From the NCBI GenBank assembly GCA_029215795.1, contig JARDYH010000004.1, positions 217,304,017-217,368,016 on the forward strand: 64,000 bases of DNA, written 5' to 3'. The notes beneath the pieces are model-generated. The model was not told where the DNA came from, did no database searches, and was given only the letters and a program-made list of their open reading frames with translations. Positions 45,803 through 58,359 of the stretch are shown one piece after another. Numbering within the stretch: the stretch's first letter is position 1; every line of letters starts with the position of its first letter. Made by a program: the position numbers and the translations under genes. This stretch comes from Anniella stebbinsi (taxonomy: Eukaryota > Chordata > Lepidosauria > Squamata > Anniellidae).

Positions 45803-46029
45803 CCACAGTTGCTTTTTGTCTACAGAAAGAAGCCTCGCGAGTTGCCAGTCTCGCTTGTTGCAAACCTGGGATAGGCATCTTTTTTGCGGTTGCGGGCACA
45901 TTGGACAATTTTAAGGAACAGTCCTGGGCACCACCACAAAATGGCTGCCACGGGAGGTGTGGCAAAGGACAGGTAGCCGGCCCAAAAGACTGCGTACAAG
46001 GCAGAGGTGGGGCCTGAGCCCCAACACAC

Positions 46030-47020
46030 TAAACAAGTCCTTTGAACCTAGTTTTCAACACCAGCAGTAGCCTATTTCACAGCTGCCAGTAAGAAAATGT
46101 GTTAATTTTAAAAAGGGGAGGAGATAAGGCACCTTGGTGGGAGCTAAGAAAAGCGTCTGGGGCTCCTTGGTAACGTAAAAAGGGCTAAATCAGATTTTTG
46201 TGAGGGAAATATGGGCCTCTTAATCCTATATTTCCCTTGTGACGGCAACACAGGGCTGGGGGCATTTGCAGAGAAGGATTGGGGGACAGGAGAGGGGAAC
46301 TTAGCATTCCATCCACTGACCAGTTATGCCCTGCAAATATTTCCCCAGCCCTTTTTAAAGGCTTTGCTCCACCTCCACCCAGCTTCCAAAATGAAAGCAA
46401 ATGCAGCTAAGGGGGGAAATGGGGAGGGCTTTTCCTCTGGCCAAGCCTCCCCTATTAAGTGTCTTGCCCACCCATGCATTCTCTGTTCAAACAGTAAACA
46501 CAAGACTGGATCACATGTTTGCTGAGCTAATATTCATTTGGGCTGTAAAAGGACTGGTCCTTCACGCCAGAGAATTCAACCCTCACCGTACGTATCTTCG
46601 CCGTTTATTTGATGACAGAGGCTTAGGGCATTATATTTCACAGACAAGCAAACACTACTATCATTTCTTTGTTTTGCAAGGGGAGCTATGCCCGGGTAAG
46701 ATAAAGCTCTCAGAATGCCCCCTCCTTAGAATCTACATACAATGCCCCCAAGAACCATTAAAACCAACACATTTACCCCCAGCCTCCCTTTTCCTCCGCC
46801 CCCTCCTCTATTTCGCCCACGTCAAATTTTAGATTGTGAGCTCCTAGGGGCAGGGATCTGTCCTCTGTAAATTCTGTTTATCTGGTACTAAAGGGGTTAA
46901 ATAATTTCACTTACTACCCTTTTGAACCAGATTAACATCCTCGTGTACTCTGTGAGGTGCCTGGCACGCTGATGGTGCTAAATAAACCAACAAACTATTC
47001 CAGTAAGTACTTCATATTTA
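46030..47020. other. GPAT3 intronic DNA, no repeat recognised
   Basis: Moderate GC, repeat-free except a tail-like segment after 46830 (GTGAGCTCCTAGGGGCAGGG), which resembles a widespread ancient LINE 3' end. Frames of 104-143 codons lack support. Confidence 0.3.
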
Positions 47021-47034
47021 ATTTTGGTTGCATA

Positions 47035-47375
47035 AAAGTGAGGGGCTTCGGACCTCAGGCCTGTGAGCTAAACCTGGAGTCCTAATCCGGCCCAAATTTC
47101 CCCAAATGGCCATGCCCCTAACCCTGGCTCCACTCCTTTTCTCTGGATTGCTGACTGTTGGGTGGTTTCCAGCTTTTTTCCCCAGTTTTTCCCTTTCTAA
47201 AAACATTTGAAATGTCTCCCCTAAGGCTTAGTTACTGGCAGCCAAAGCTTTAAGCTAATTTATGCCTGTATTTTTGAGCACAGACCTTTTGCTTTTGGCT
47301 CTACCACCGCTGGAATAGCTTCTCCAAAACTGAATCCGGCCCCCAGGCTGAAAGAGGTACGACACCCCTAACGTA
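47035..47375. repeat. Dispersed repeat F, copy 3, with inverted ends
   Basis: GGGCTTCGGACCTCAGGCCT at the left and CAGGCTGAAAGAGGTACGAC near the right are loosely inverse. The interior shares TTTCTAAAAACATTTGAAAT, TAGTTACTGG and GCTTTAAGCTAA with the other copies. Confidence 0.5.
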
Positions 47376-47629
47376 AATAAAACACATACACAAATACGTA
47401 TTTTATGTCATTTGTGCAGGGCAGCAGCCTCAATGGTACTTTAAGCATCTACTTCTCTTTTCTGGGTTTTCCACCATGAAAACAAACCCTCAACCCCTTC
47501 ACCGTTACTGGAAACTAAGAAGCAACGAAGGGTCGCAAAGGTCTTTTGAGTTTTTATTTTGAAGTGTTTTCGCAACCCTTGGGTCTTGCAGTTACAAAAC
47601 ACACACGCACATCCTTCACTTTTACGTAC

Positions 47630-47723
47630 CATTGCATAACAGCCGTCATTCGTCAAGATTATAACGTCGATCGGAGACGTGTGGTTTGCGACACAAATCC
47701 CTCCTTTTTGGGGTTTGTTTTCC
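47630..47723 (-). CDS. GPAT3: GPAT3 coding exon (fifth seen), catalytic HX4D motif
   Basis: Bounded by GTAATTGCAG and GTACGT. One base completes Lys, then ENKPQKGGICVANHTSPIDV and IILTNDGCYAM. HTSPID is motif I (HX4D), whose His and Asp form the catalytic pair. All key residues are present. Confidence 0.97.
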
Positions 47724-47894
47724 CTGCAATTACAGGACATGAATGACTTGCAATTTTGTGGTATGTCAGCAGTGTTGTGATTTCCGGTTGTCCCAACTAG
47801 CTACATATTAGCATTCCATGCGCAAACACACCCCTAAAAGTATAGCAAGTATGGTTAAAAAAAATTGTTAAACTTTTTAAAATATATTTGTTAT

Positions 47895-49455
47895 TTTTTA
47901 ACGTTTACAAGCAGCAATTCTCTGCCACAAGCAGCACTTAAAACAGCACGCAAGCTTTTAAATCACACAGATGCTTCTAAAGAGGAGGTACTGCGGCTAC
48001 TACTGAAGAAGCCCACTCTGGACCCAATGGTATTAGACAACTATCACCCAGTTGCAAATACCCCTTTCTTAGGGAAGGTATTGGAGAGGGTCGTGGCGAA
48101 ACAACTGCAGACACTCTTAGAGGACACTGATTATCTAGACCCATTTCAATCTGGGTTTCGACCTGGTTACGAGACTGAGGCAGCCTTGGTCGCCCTGATG
48201 GATGACCTTTATCGAGAGACGGGGGAGTGCAATCCTGTTAATTCTGCTCAATCTCTCATCGGCTTTTGATACCATCAGCTATGGTATCCTCCTCAATCGA
48301 CTCCGTGGGATGGGCAGCGGAGGCACTGTGTTACAGTGGTTCTGGTAATACCTGCAGGGTCGATTTCAGAGAGTAACATTGGGTGATCATTTCTCGGCCC
48401 CTTGGCAATTAAGCTATGGGGTACCTCAGGCCACCATCTTGTCCTCAATGTTGTTTAACATCTATATGAAGCCTTTAGGGATGGTCAATAGGGGATTTGG
48501 AGCAAAATGCCATCAGTATGCTGATGACACACATCTCGAACTCCCTGTGACAACTGAATCAGGAGAGGCTGTGCAAGTCCTAGATGAATGCCTAAACTCA
48601 GTAACGGGCCAGATGAGGGCCAACAAACTGAAGCTGAATCCTTGCAAGACGGAAGCCTTGTGGGTGAGTGGTTCCCAAATCCAGGAAATAGGCTCATTGC
48701 CTGTTTTGGGTGGGGTTGCACTCCCTCTGAAAGACCAGGTTCGTAGTTTGGGGGTACTCCTAGATCCATCATTGTCGCTGGAGGCCCAAATGGTCGCAGC
48801 GACTCAAAGTGCCTTTTTGCAGCTTCAGCTGGCTCACCAGCTACAGCCTCTTCTGGACAGGGATCGCTTCGCCACAGTGTTATGAGCATTAGTAACCTCA
48901 AGACTGGATTACTGCAATCTGGATGCAGCAGCTTGGCTGTTGTCGGGAGCTGCCTCTTTTCAGCATATAACTCCTTTGCTGAAGGAATTGCACTGGCTAC
49001 CTATTGGCTACCAGGCCAGGTTTAAGGTTTTGGTACTAGTGTACAAAGCTCTAAACATCTTGGGACCAGGATACCTGGGAGAGCGCCTTATCCCTTACCA
49101 ACCTGCCCAATCACTGAGGTCGTCGGAGGGCATGCTCCTGGTGGTTCCACATGGATCTGTGGCCCGATTGGAATCCACCAGGAGAAGAGCCTTTAGTGTA
49201 GTGGCCCCTTCTCTGTGGAATTCTCTGCCCCTGGAGGTCAGGCAGGCGCCAACATTAGGCTGCTTCCAGTGCCTCCTGAAAACAACTCTGTTTCGAGAAA
49301 CCTTACTAACCACTGTTTTTCTGGTTCCTTTGTCTTTCAACTGTACAATTTTAATTTGCTTTTTAAATCTTCTTTCTTTTCCTGTTTATACCTATGTTCA
49401 CCGCTCTGGAATCTGTGTTAGATAATTGAGCAGTATGTAAATAATAATAATGATA
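47895..49455 (+). mobile_element. L3-type LINE, 5'-truncated, inactivated, intronic
   Basis: Plus strand, antisense to GPAT3. It starts within reverse transcriptase (LKKPTLDPMVLDNYHPVANT), keeps FQSGFRPGYETEAALVAL, then shifts frame near 48230. Later it keeps GVPQATILSSMLFNIYMKP and the catalytic HQYADDTHLE, with stops near 48346 and 48883, and the C-terminal AFSVVAPSLWNSLPLEVRQA. It ends at a short AAT/AAAT tail. The same family as 28103-29630 but clearly older. Confidence 0.85.
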
Positions 49456-49499
49456 ATAAATAAATGAATAAAACACAGCATAGGAAGAGAAGCATATAA

Positions 49500-50800
49500 A
49501 TGTACTGTGATGCTCGTTGAATCCTAAGCTGGCTTCAGTATAATTACTCATTTCTCATTTGCCTATGAAAGTTAATTAGAAGAAATAGAATAAATAAATA
49601 TCTCAATGCTTTTCCAAGCTACGCCCTCACAAAAACAACATACAAAGAAACTATGGTGTCAGGATCAGGCCTGTTCTCCCTAGTGTGGGGAAAGGGGGTT
49701 CGGGGAGGGGGTGAATTGGACGGAGAAGGAGGAAGAGAAGCACAACCAGAAATTTACCAGCTGTGTTGGAAGCGGGGAAGGAGATTCTCTAAGACTTTTG
49801 GTTGGTAAATCCTTGGTTCTTCTGATTCTGATTGACAAACACCCCCAAACCCCTTTCCCCACACTAAGGAGAACAGACCTGATCCTGACAATACGGAAAC
49901 AGTTAATATGGGAGCGCATCAGAAAGGATTATACTATTACAGCAGGCTGCTCAGGCCTATCACATGTACAACCTTAGATAAAGGCAGCTGTGAAGATACA
50001 GGTTTTCAGGGCTTGCATGAACGCCTGCAGCAAAGGAGCAAGGCAGAAACTCGACCAAAAGGGAATTCCAGCACTGTGGGGGCCCGTATCATGGAGTCAC
50101 CAACCTAACCAGTCTTACTTGTGGGAGCCTCTGAAGGGTGGAGGGCAGCAGTCCTTTGGATCAGTGGTGGACAGAAGGCACATCTCCAGATGTTTGGGAC
50201 TTCAACTCCCAGAAGCCCCTGCCAGCATGGCCAATGGTTAGGAATGCTGGAAGTTGACAACCAAATCATCAGGAGATCTACTTTCTGCCCAGCCCGGTTT
50301 AGATAACCTAAGCATTGGAAAACTGAAATCTTGCCCTGACTTCAGAAGAATACTTTTATGTTCTAATATGCTAACCTGGAGCCGTGGGTTACTTTCTATG
50401 GTACTCCTTTTCACATTGCTGAGGAGTAGGCAACACTCATGCACACTCCAAATCCACCCTGCAGGTGAACTCACATATGAAGTGGGCACTCCCCAATCAT
50501 GGAAACACCCCGTTTATGTGAACACCCCCTACATTCAAGTAGTAGGATCAACTCCCGTGGTCAGAAATCACCATGAAGCGCTTGCTTCGTACGAGAGCCA
50601 TTTGTGTGGCGGACAGGTGGAGGCAGTATACACACAGGTATGCCTCCAGTGTACACACAGGAATGCTACATCAATAAAGTGATGTAGAAATTAATGTAAA
50701 TAGAACGTCTCTGTGTTACAGGGCTGAAAGATTAAAGCCCAGGTTGCTTGGGCAGACAAAAATTCAGGGCTAGTACCTATAAACCTCTTTTCATTTTCCT
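49500..50800. other. GPAT3 intronic DNA with short repeat pieces
   Basis: An imperfect inverted repeat spans about 49640-49890: GTCAGGATCAGGCCTGTTCT is the inverse of AGAACAGACCTGATCCTGAC, and the interiors pair in part, so a palindromic MITE of about 250 bp is likely. A family C single arm lies at 50176-50245 (CATCTCCAGATGTTTGGGAC). Confidence 0.5.
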
Positions 50801-51189
50801 GTGCCTTCCAAGGATAAGACATAGCCAATATGTGTATCCATTAGGCTTTTAGAAAGTGATGCAAAGTAACCCAAATTCTGCCCAAGGACAAGCTACATCC
50901 TGTACATTCACAAGCTTTGCCTGGTAAGCCGCACTGCTCATATTTGCACATTCTGCAAGTCCTAAGGATGGGTAGAGACCAATGAAGGGCATGGGGGTGC
51001 TCTGCCCCTGAACCAATGGAAATCCTAATGAAAATAAGAACTGCTCCTGCTGGATCAGACCAAAGCCATCTAGACAGGCATTCAATTTCTAGATGCCTCT
51101 GGAAGCTCAAGCAAAATGTAATGTCAATAAATGTCTAACAAGGATGTTCTGTTTAGGTATCATGACTAAAAACTATTGCCGATAGAACT

Positions 51190-51620
51190 TTTTTTATTTT
51201 TATTCATTTAGAGCACTTTTATCCCTACTTTTAAACTCCAGAGGCTTTCCAGGGCAGCTAACAGTAAAAGCAATAATTAAAACAAGCCAGATAAAAAACA
51301 GAACAAAATAGATGCTTAAACAAGATAAAAAAACAGAGCCAAAACAGGGATTGAACAACTATTAAATTAGATGTCTGAAAAGACCTGGGCAATTGTTGTT
51401 GTTTTTAAAGGTCTCACCGGGTACTAAAACGTTTATCAGAGTCAGCATTTCAAAGACGAGGTGCCACCACCAACAAGGCCTTGCCTTTAGGTCCCCAGCC
51501 AGCTCAATTCCAAAGGCAGCTGGACCTGAGGATGTTCCTCAGGACAGGATCTCGACATTTGAGAACGTTCACAAGGCAGCAAATAAGCCAGTAGGTTGTG
51601 ACCATCATCATACATTCTGG
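51190..51620 (-). mobile_element. L3-type LINE 3' fragment, minus strand
   Basis: (ATTT)-rich tail and CCAGAGGCTTTCCAGGGCAG (3' motif) followed by A-rich 3' UTR and a decayed C-terminal region (AAGACGAGGTGCCACCACCA). Same strand as GPAT3. Confidence 0.5.
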
Positions 51621-52076
51621 CAGTCAATTCTATTAGGTGCACAGCAAATCTCTTGTTTTGTTAGTGGATGGAGGCATAGGCCTTAAGGCCTGCAGAATGA
51701 GGTAGCAGAACTTAGACAAGACGATACTACTTCAGTCTGCAGGTGGAGCATGCCATTTTTGCCACATTAAACAAATACATGCACGCATACGTACGCACAA
51801 ACTCGCTTTCAGTAACAAAGAACAACTAGGGCATTAGGGATAAATACTGAAGCTCGCACACTCCTTGCTGTGTCAAATTTTCGACTTGCAGGGAGATTTT
51901 TATGCAAGGGACATTGAGAAGATGTGGTCCCCCCCCCCCCTGCAGTCTGCATTGGTACAATCCATTCTCCATGACATGTAGGCCAGGCTTAAGTCTTTGC
52001 CGCAACCTATGCAACAACACTGCACCATCACAAGACAGCTGATTTAATTACAGTACTGATGTATGAATTCACTCAC

Positions 52077-52166
52077 TTATTATGGTAATAAACGTTGCCA
52101 GAAAGCGATTTGACCAGGATCCGGGAACATGTGAGATGGACGAGGTCACTCAGCCAGTCTTTGGTT
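52077..52166 (-). CDS. GPAT3: GPAT3 coding exon (fourth seen)
   Basis: Bounded by CTGCCTTGCAG and GTGAGT. One base completes Lys, then TKDWLSDLVHLTCSRILVKS and LSGNVYYHN, plus two bases of Lys. No long open frame flags this exon; it was found from the neighbouring phases and the pattern WLS-LVHLTC-R--V--LSG---YHNK of GPAT3. Confidence 0.94.
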
Positions 52167-52609
52167 CTGCAAGGCAGGAACATCCAGATATGAGAACAGG
52201 TTTGAAAGTTGGCCAGAACAGCACACACACACCCATTCCCCATGATCACAGAGTTACAGCAGCAATTGCTTCAACACAATGGACTCTACCATCTAAATGG
52301 GTGGTGAGAATCAGCATGCTTTTTCTCTCTCTCTCTTTTTTTTTAAGTAAGCTGATGCAATTCTGTCCATACTGCATGAGCTCAAAAGGGGCAACAGAGA
52401 CTGCCCTCTTAAAACTCACCATCAGCCTCCATCTCCAACTGCCCTCTGGTATTTCTACTTGGATGCTTCAGCATTGACTCAAACTCACTGTCCCCAAAAC
52501 GGAGCTTCTCATCTTTCCTCCGAAGAACTGCCCTTTCTATAGTATCCATTTACTATGTTACCATCCATTCTGTTGAACCAGCATGTCGCCTTGGCCTTTA
52601 TTCTTTGAT

Positions 52610-52610
<1 letters not shown>

Positions 52611-52650
<40 letters not shown>
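52611..52650. repeat. (TC)n microsatellite
   Basis: About 20 TC units within the GPAT3 intron. Confidence 0.95.
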
Positions 52651-52654
<4 letters not shown>

Positions 52655-53864
52655 TCGTTCCCTGTATTTAGTTCACGGCCAAGATTGCAAGAATACAGGT
52701 TTTCCTCTCTGCCCCTTCAACAAAAAATCTGGTCCATGCTCTGGTCATCTCTCAGTTAGACTCCTGCAACCTTCTCTTCCCCGATCTCTCGTTATCTCAC
52801 CTTGGTCCCCTCACATCTATCCATTTCACAATCTGATCAAGACGCTGGAGATATAAATTACACACAGGCACAAATGTTTAGGTGCTGTTTGGATAGGACT
52901 CTGGCCAAATGGTTTTCTGCCCACACAAAAAATGGGTGGGAACAAGCTTTCAGATCTAAATCTGCGCAAGGCTGAGCATCCATTACATTGTTTTCTGATC
53001 ATCTCTCTGGTTCTGAAGGGCCATCCAATGTACAGGCAATGAAGGTTTGGCTCTGCTCAATGAACAGCTGAAGGCTTGCCATTTCTACAACTGCAAAAAA
53101 AGGGAGAATCCACTCTTCACCTTGTGTGTGTCTGTCATTCATTCTGTATCCATCTCTTAAGCATACCACACTTCACACTTAGGTGGCCCACTCTGAGTTT
53201 GTCCTTCATGGACTAGGCAAAGCAAAGTGGAGGCAAAACACTCATTACACCATGGAAGTGTTTCGCAGCTCTACCACTACTTCAGATCACAAGTGGGGAC
53301 TGCAGGACTGAATGATCCCTCGTTACAGAAAGAAAAAGCCTAAGCACAGCAAATGTGCCTGTCAGGACAAGGATAGAATACTTCTCCTTAACGTCTAGGT
53401 TTCTAAGCACAGGGATTTTTGATATGGTGGAGCATTATTTATTTTGAAAACTTCTCATTCCTTCCCCAGTTGTATGACATACTACAGTCATGGACCAGCT
53501 TGAGCTTGTTATATTGACACTGCAGAGTTCCGTATTTTGCTTTCTCCAATGGCTAATACTGGTTAAACGGATCACGCAATACCTCTTCCTAATCTCTTTC
53601 TCAATTGTTTCAACTTGTCTTCTGCCCCAAATCATTTGTCCACATTAAACTGTTTTACAACATCATTTTATGATTTGGCAAGTTGCTAGCATTCACTGTC
53701 AACATTGTATTCTAATAATTCTACATGGGGCCATGGTTTGCACACTTGGAACAATACCATCGCTGATGAAAGAAGTCCGCCTAAGGTTAAGTCAAACATA
53801 CGCTGCTTTGTAATCTCTTGTTTTGCTGAAGGAAACTTTACTAAGGCAAAAGAGATCCACTTAC

Positions 53865-53939
53865 TTCCCACTTGGCAGCTGCCCTACCAGCGTGGTGCCC
53901 ACAATCATAGAAAGTATCCCAATCGTCGCCAAGGAGGCA
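53865..53939 (-). CDS. GPAT3: GPAT3 coding exon (third seen), second hydrophobic segment
   Basis: A 75-base exon between TTTATTTTTCAG and GTAAGT. One base completes Arg, then ASLATIGILSMIVGTTLVGQ and LPSG plus two bases of Lys. The long hydrophobic run is the second membrane segment and GTTLVGQLP matches GPAT3. Confidence 0.95.
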
Positions 53940-54005
53940 CTGAAAAATAAAAGGGAGAGCCCAACATGTATTATCCATTTAAGACCACCAGCCCCTACTT
54001 GGAGC

Positions 54006-54150
54006 ATAAGAATGTAAGGAGAGCAATGCTGGAACAGTCCAAGGGTCTATCGAGTCCAGCATTTCGTTCACACAGTGGCCAACCAGCTGCCTCAGGGAAC
54101 CCTGCATGGAGAACTTGAGATCAATAGTGTCCTCATGCTCATGTTTAAAT
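54006..54150 (+). repeat. Dispersed repeat D, intronic
   Basis: AAGAATGTAAGGAGAGCAATGC, GTCTATCGAGTCCAGCATTT, CACAGTGGCCAACCAGCTGC. Confidence 0.6.
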
Positions 54151-54159
54151 AGGCTTCAA

Positions 54160-55020
54160 GAGGAGACCTTGTCCAGGAAGTTTTTCAGGAAAAAAGACCT
54201 TCTTACAGTAGGTATTTTTGGCCTCCCAATCATAATAGAGTTTATATGGCTTTATTTATTATTGCCTTTCTTGCATGATGGAATTCAAAGTGACACACAC
54301 AGGAGCTTTGGGGAAGTCTCCCATCCTGGCACTGACCAGACCAAGAACTGCTTAGCTTCAGCAAGGATGCTACATCATATGCCTCCAAACCAGGCCCTGG
54401 GCCATACGTAGTTAAATCTGCCTTGTATGCCAAATGCACTAATATCGCACTCCTAGAGTGATATTTAGCTCATGCCCAGCTTCAGACCATAGCCGTGCCA
54501 GATCCTAGAAGCCAACAAAAAGCCCACTGAGAAGGTCATGGACAACAACATGAGATGAATATGTTCTTTGCCATACCTTCATTATTAGCTAGGCTTCTTA
54601 CTGCCCTCTCTCAAAAGAAGCCAGTGACAAATTTCAGTACAAACCCTCAACATAATTATTATTTGGCATGCAGCTTGTCTTGCTTTCATGAGTTAGCTGA
54701 CTCTTGAGTGTTCTACCAGCTTGTGCTCCTTAGGCCCAAGCAAGTTAAAATGGTTTCTTTACTAGGAAGCCCCAAACTCCTGAAGCTGGCTATAGTTCCA
54801 TCCAAATGAATGGGAGTTTTGCCACTGATTTGTTGAAAGCTGGTCTACACCCCAAAATTAACCTATCCACTGGAAACCTTATGCCTATCCTGCAGCATTC
54901 TGGAAAGGTAAGTTCAAAACATAAGCACCCTCGAGTCAACACCTCAAGTCCTTATAAAGGTTTAGAAATCATAAGGTTGTGAGCACAATACATAAGCATT
55001 TTGGGGAGTCTGACTTCCCC
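54160..55020. other. GPAT3 intronic DNA, nothing recognised
   Basis: Short frames and no repeats I can name, except a CCTTTCTTGCATGATGG-type LINE tail near 54260. Confidence 0.35.
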
Positions 55021-55027
55021 AAGAACT

Positions 55028-55155
55028 GAGGTAGGGAACATGTGGCCCTCCAGATGTTCTTGGACTGCAACTCCCATGATCCCTCATCATTGGCTATGCT
55101 GACTAGGGCAGAAGGGAATTGCAGTCCAACATCTGGAAGGCTCCATATTCCCACT
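55028..55155. mobile_element. Palindromic MITE family C
   Basis: GTGGCCCTCCAGATGTTCTT and CCAACATCTGGAAGGCTCC are inverse arms around CATCATTGGCTATGCTGAC. Confidence 0.8.
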
Positions 55156-55989
55156 TTTGCCTTAGATATTTGAACATGAACTGCCAGCATGTTTTGAACC
55201 AAAAAGTTCACATTTAGGGGGGAAATCATATCACACACACACACACACACACCATGGCAGGCTGTAGTCCTTGGTACTGGGAATGTGCCAGTCTTGAAAG
55301 TGAGTTGATGACATCAGGTATGGAACACCTGCACAAGGGTTAGCAATGGTACAAGCATATTGCCATGCGCTTTGACTTTTCCTCAAAAAGTGTTTCGACT
55401 GTTCTTCGAATGCATTCAAGAGAAACGGAGGCTAACCTAGCAATCCTATGCAGGTTTGCTCAGAAGTACGTTCTATTGAATTCAATGGGACTTACTTCCA
55501 GGGAAGTATGCCTAGGATTGCAGCCTAATTTACTAAAACCTAGTCTACACATGTAGCAAAATAAGGCCAGAAAGAAGTGGGAGAAAGGACTGTACCATTT
55601 CAGACTGTGCACAGTGATCACATTTTTGACTACTCTCTCCTATGTGGGGAAAAAAATCTGCAAATAGAAAGCAGCACAACAGGACGCAGACTGGGCTAGA
55701 ACCTCTCCCCTTGATGTGCTGTGGTGTTGCTTTTGAATTGCATCCTATCACACCTGCTGTCTAAAGTGGTACAATCCATTCTTCCATCACATGCTTCAGT
55801 GTTGCATGTTTCAGTCAGGCCTAATAGGAGCAATGACAAGGTCTGTATGGGATCCCTATCATTTTCCCCTCCCAAAAAAACAAGGTGGGCTTCTTAGATA
55901 TGCAGAGGGGAAGCGGGGAGGAACACTTGGTTGCTCAGTTGGGGGAAGGAAAGGCACCCTGTTCATACTCAGGGGCAGTTCATTACATA

Positions 55990-56222
55990 GTGGCTGCATT
56001 CAGACAACACGATAGTCAATGGTGGGGTAATAATCAACTTTACAGTTGTTCATCTAGGGGGTACTCCCCACACAACATGGTAATAAATAATCTACCGTGG
56101 TGTGGATTAGGATCAGCGCTGAGTTGACTATGGCAGCATTTGGATGACATGATAGTCAATACAACTGACTATTGTTCCCCCACCCCAGTTGATTATTGTG
56201 TTGTCTGAATGCAGCCATTGTT
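55990..56222. mobile_element. Palindromic MITE with GGCTGCATTCAGACAACAC ends
   Basis: GGCTGCATTCAGACAACACG at 55992 and its inverse GTGTTGTCTGAATGCAGCC at the right edge (to about 56217). An inner related pair (GATAGTCAA / TTGACTATG) means the right half is itself folded. Confidence 0.8.
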
Positions 56223-56295
56223 TCATATCCATTCCTTTAAGGACAGGTATGGCCAAAGAAGGAACTAAGCTGAATGGCATTGGTGAGAACATGGG

Positions 56296-56425
56296 TGGGC
56301 AACCTTTGGTCTCCAGATGTTTTGGCCTACAATTCCAATCATCCCTCATCATTGGCTATGCTGAGTAGAGCTGATTGGTGTGTAGGCCAAAACATCTGTA
56401 GAACCACAAGCTGCTCATCCCTGGG
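56296..56425. mobile_element. Palindromic MITE family C
   Basis: CTCCAGATGTTTTGGCCTAC and GTAGGCCAAAACATCTGTAG are inverse arms around CATTGGCTATGCTGAG. Confidence 0.8.
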
Positions 56426-56439
56426 CAACAAGACCAAAC

Positions 56440-56660
56440 CCATAAGAACATAAGAAGAGCCATGCTGGATCAGACCAATGTCCATCTAGTCCAGCATTCT
56501 GTTCACACAATGGCCAACCAATTGCCTGTGGGAAATCCATAAGTAGGACATCTCCTACTTTATCTCCTACTCCTGTCTGAAACACTGGTGATCCACTGCC
56601 AGTCAATAAAGGTAATATTGGGCCAGACAGACCAATGGTCCAACTTGTATAAGACAAGTA
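56440..56660 (+). repeat. Dispersed repeat D, near-complete 5' part
   Basis: CATAAGAACATAAGAAGAGC, CATGCTGGATCAGACCAATG, TCCATCTAGTCCAGCATTCT and CACAATGGCCAACCAATTGC. Widely dispersed in reptile genomes as I remember; class unresolved. Confidence 0.65.
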
Positions 56661-56719
56661 TCTTTCTCCCTACCCCATGTGTAAAAAAGATACAAACACA
56701 CACACAACACTAAACTTAC

Positions 56720-56990
56720 CGAAGAGGCAGCAAGAAACAATACCGCACAAAGACTCCAATAACCCACACTATGGTGAGTCGTAAACTGATATAATGAAAG
56801 TTAACATTGGTCCTAGTGAGGAGATTCCAGGAGACCAATTCCTCTGAGGTAAACCTTTGGGTGACCTCATCTTCTACAATTGCTTCAAATCCTTTTTTGC
56901 AGAAATAAAAAACGTCCGAAAGCTCAAAGTCACTACAGCGCAGGCCGACAATTGCGTTCTCCATTGAAGTCAGATCTCTCTGTATGATAA
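56720..56990 (-). CDS. GPAT3: GPAT3 coding exon (second seen), N-terminal domain and first hydrophobic segment
   Basis: A 271-base exon between TTCTCTGAAG and GTAAGT. Two bases complete Val, then IIQRDLTSMENAIVGLRCSD, FELSDVFYFCKKGFEAIVED, EVTQRFTSEELVSWNLLTRT, NVNFHYISLRLTIVWVIGVF and VRYCFLLPL, with two bases of Arg. LRLTIVWVIGVFVRYCFLL is a membrane segment. This exon carries the strongest GPAT3-specific identity. The ATG inside it (56964) is internal, not the start. Confidence 0.97.
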
Positions 56991-57232
56991 CTTCAGAGAA
57001 GGGGTGGGGGAGAGAGAGAGAGAGAGATTATAACTGGATAAGAAAATTACGATGGGCAGTAACAGATCAGTTGTTAATTGCCTTTCTATACTTGCCTTTT
57101 GGAAAGAACCAAGGCAGTTTACAAAAAATCAGTTGTCTCCAGTGCAAGTTCTAGGAATACTCAGTACCATTTTCATGAACAATTTATACTCACCATTGAA
57201 GGAAACAGTATGCAAATACTTCCTCTAAGGCG

Positions 57233-57358
57233 GGGGTAGGCAACTTGTGGTCCTCCAGGTATTTTGGCTTACAACTCCCATGATTTCTCACCAACGGCTA
57301 TTCTGGGTAGAGCTAATGGGAATTCATATGGAGGGCCACAAGTTACCCACCCCTGATC
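57233..57358. mobile_element. Palindromic MITE family C
   Basis: GGGTAGGCAACTTGTGGTCC and GGGCCACAAGTTACCCACCC are inverse outer arms. Confidence 0.75.
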
Positions 57359-58359
57359 TAGGGGAATAGCATCATCAGAAAGGAAATCTGCCGTTCAAAG
57401 TCATGTTAGTTGGAGACTTCTAGCTGAGTGGGCCGGCTTTTCCCTCCACGCAAACATTGTGGCTTGAACCAATCAGAACTATTTTCTTCATAAGCAGCTG
57501 CCTTTAACACATCTACTAGACCAGTATTCAAATAACCAACTGAATAGATCAGGGATCCACAACACAGCGCCCACAGGGACCTCCAACAGTGCCCACAAAG
57601 TTCTCCACTTCCTGCTCCCTTCCCCCCCCCCCAAATTATTATTATTTTTAAAACTTGAAAAACATTAGGGCGATGTCCGTATAGGATGCCTTTGAGCATG
57701 TTTGGCCCCTCAAAGACACGCTTTTGTATCTAGTTATGATTTTAATACCATGCAGAGGGCAGGAGGAGGCACTGCAAATGGATGCGGCCCATTTATGTGG
57801 GTTTTCCTTTTATGTGGAATTGGGTTGTGAAAGACACGCAGCAGCAACCCGCCCATGCACTCACAATGGCTGCCAAAGGCCAGTAAGTCTGGCTCTCAAC
57901 CAAGGCCTGCTGGGAGTTGTAGGCATAAGCCTTGGTTTTGATTAAACTCTTTAAAAACACTTAAAACCCAAAATTATGTTTTTAGGATTTTTTTTTCTGG
58001 TACATTGTACAGCCAGACTATCAGCATGCCAAATTTCAAATTTCTAATTCATCTGGAAGTGGGTAAATATTTCCAGATATACATCCCATGCACATACTTT
58101 CAGCTTTAAAGGTAGAGATACAGCCAAGAAAATTCCACTTCATTCAGACAGTCGTCTTCACAAACATTTTGAGCTACACCAATCTCTTCAAGGCAACACC
58201 TCTGTATTCTGTCGTGACACCTTGTTTCACGGGAAAAATCAAATTATATAGGATTTTCCCGCTTTAACTTGTTGAGTTAGACAAGCAATGAAGATTTTAT
58301 TACAGTGAGCTTTGTGGGGATTTGAACCCAGGTCTCCTGATCCAAGAATAACAGTGTAG

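Noticed and set aside
52605..52856. Ser/Leu-rich peptide frames over CT, GT and GAG tracts
   Set aside because: Direct translation of microsatellites.
56716..56964. Internal ATG in the 271-bp GPAT3 exon as a start codon
   Set aside because: Conserved residues (IIQRD) precede it in frame and the exon begins with a good acceptor at 56992-56991, so coding continues from an upstream exon.
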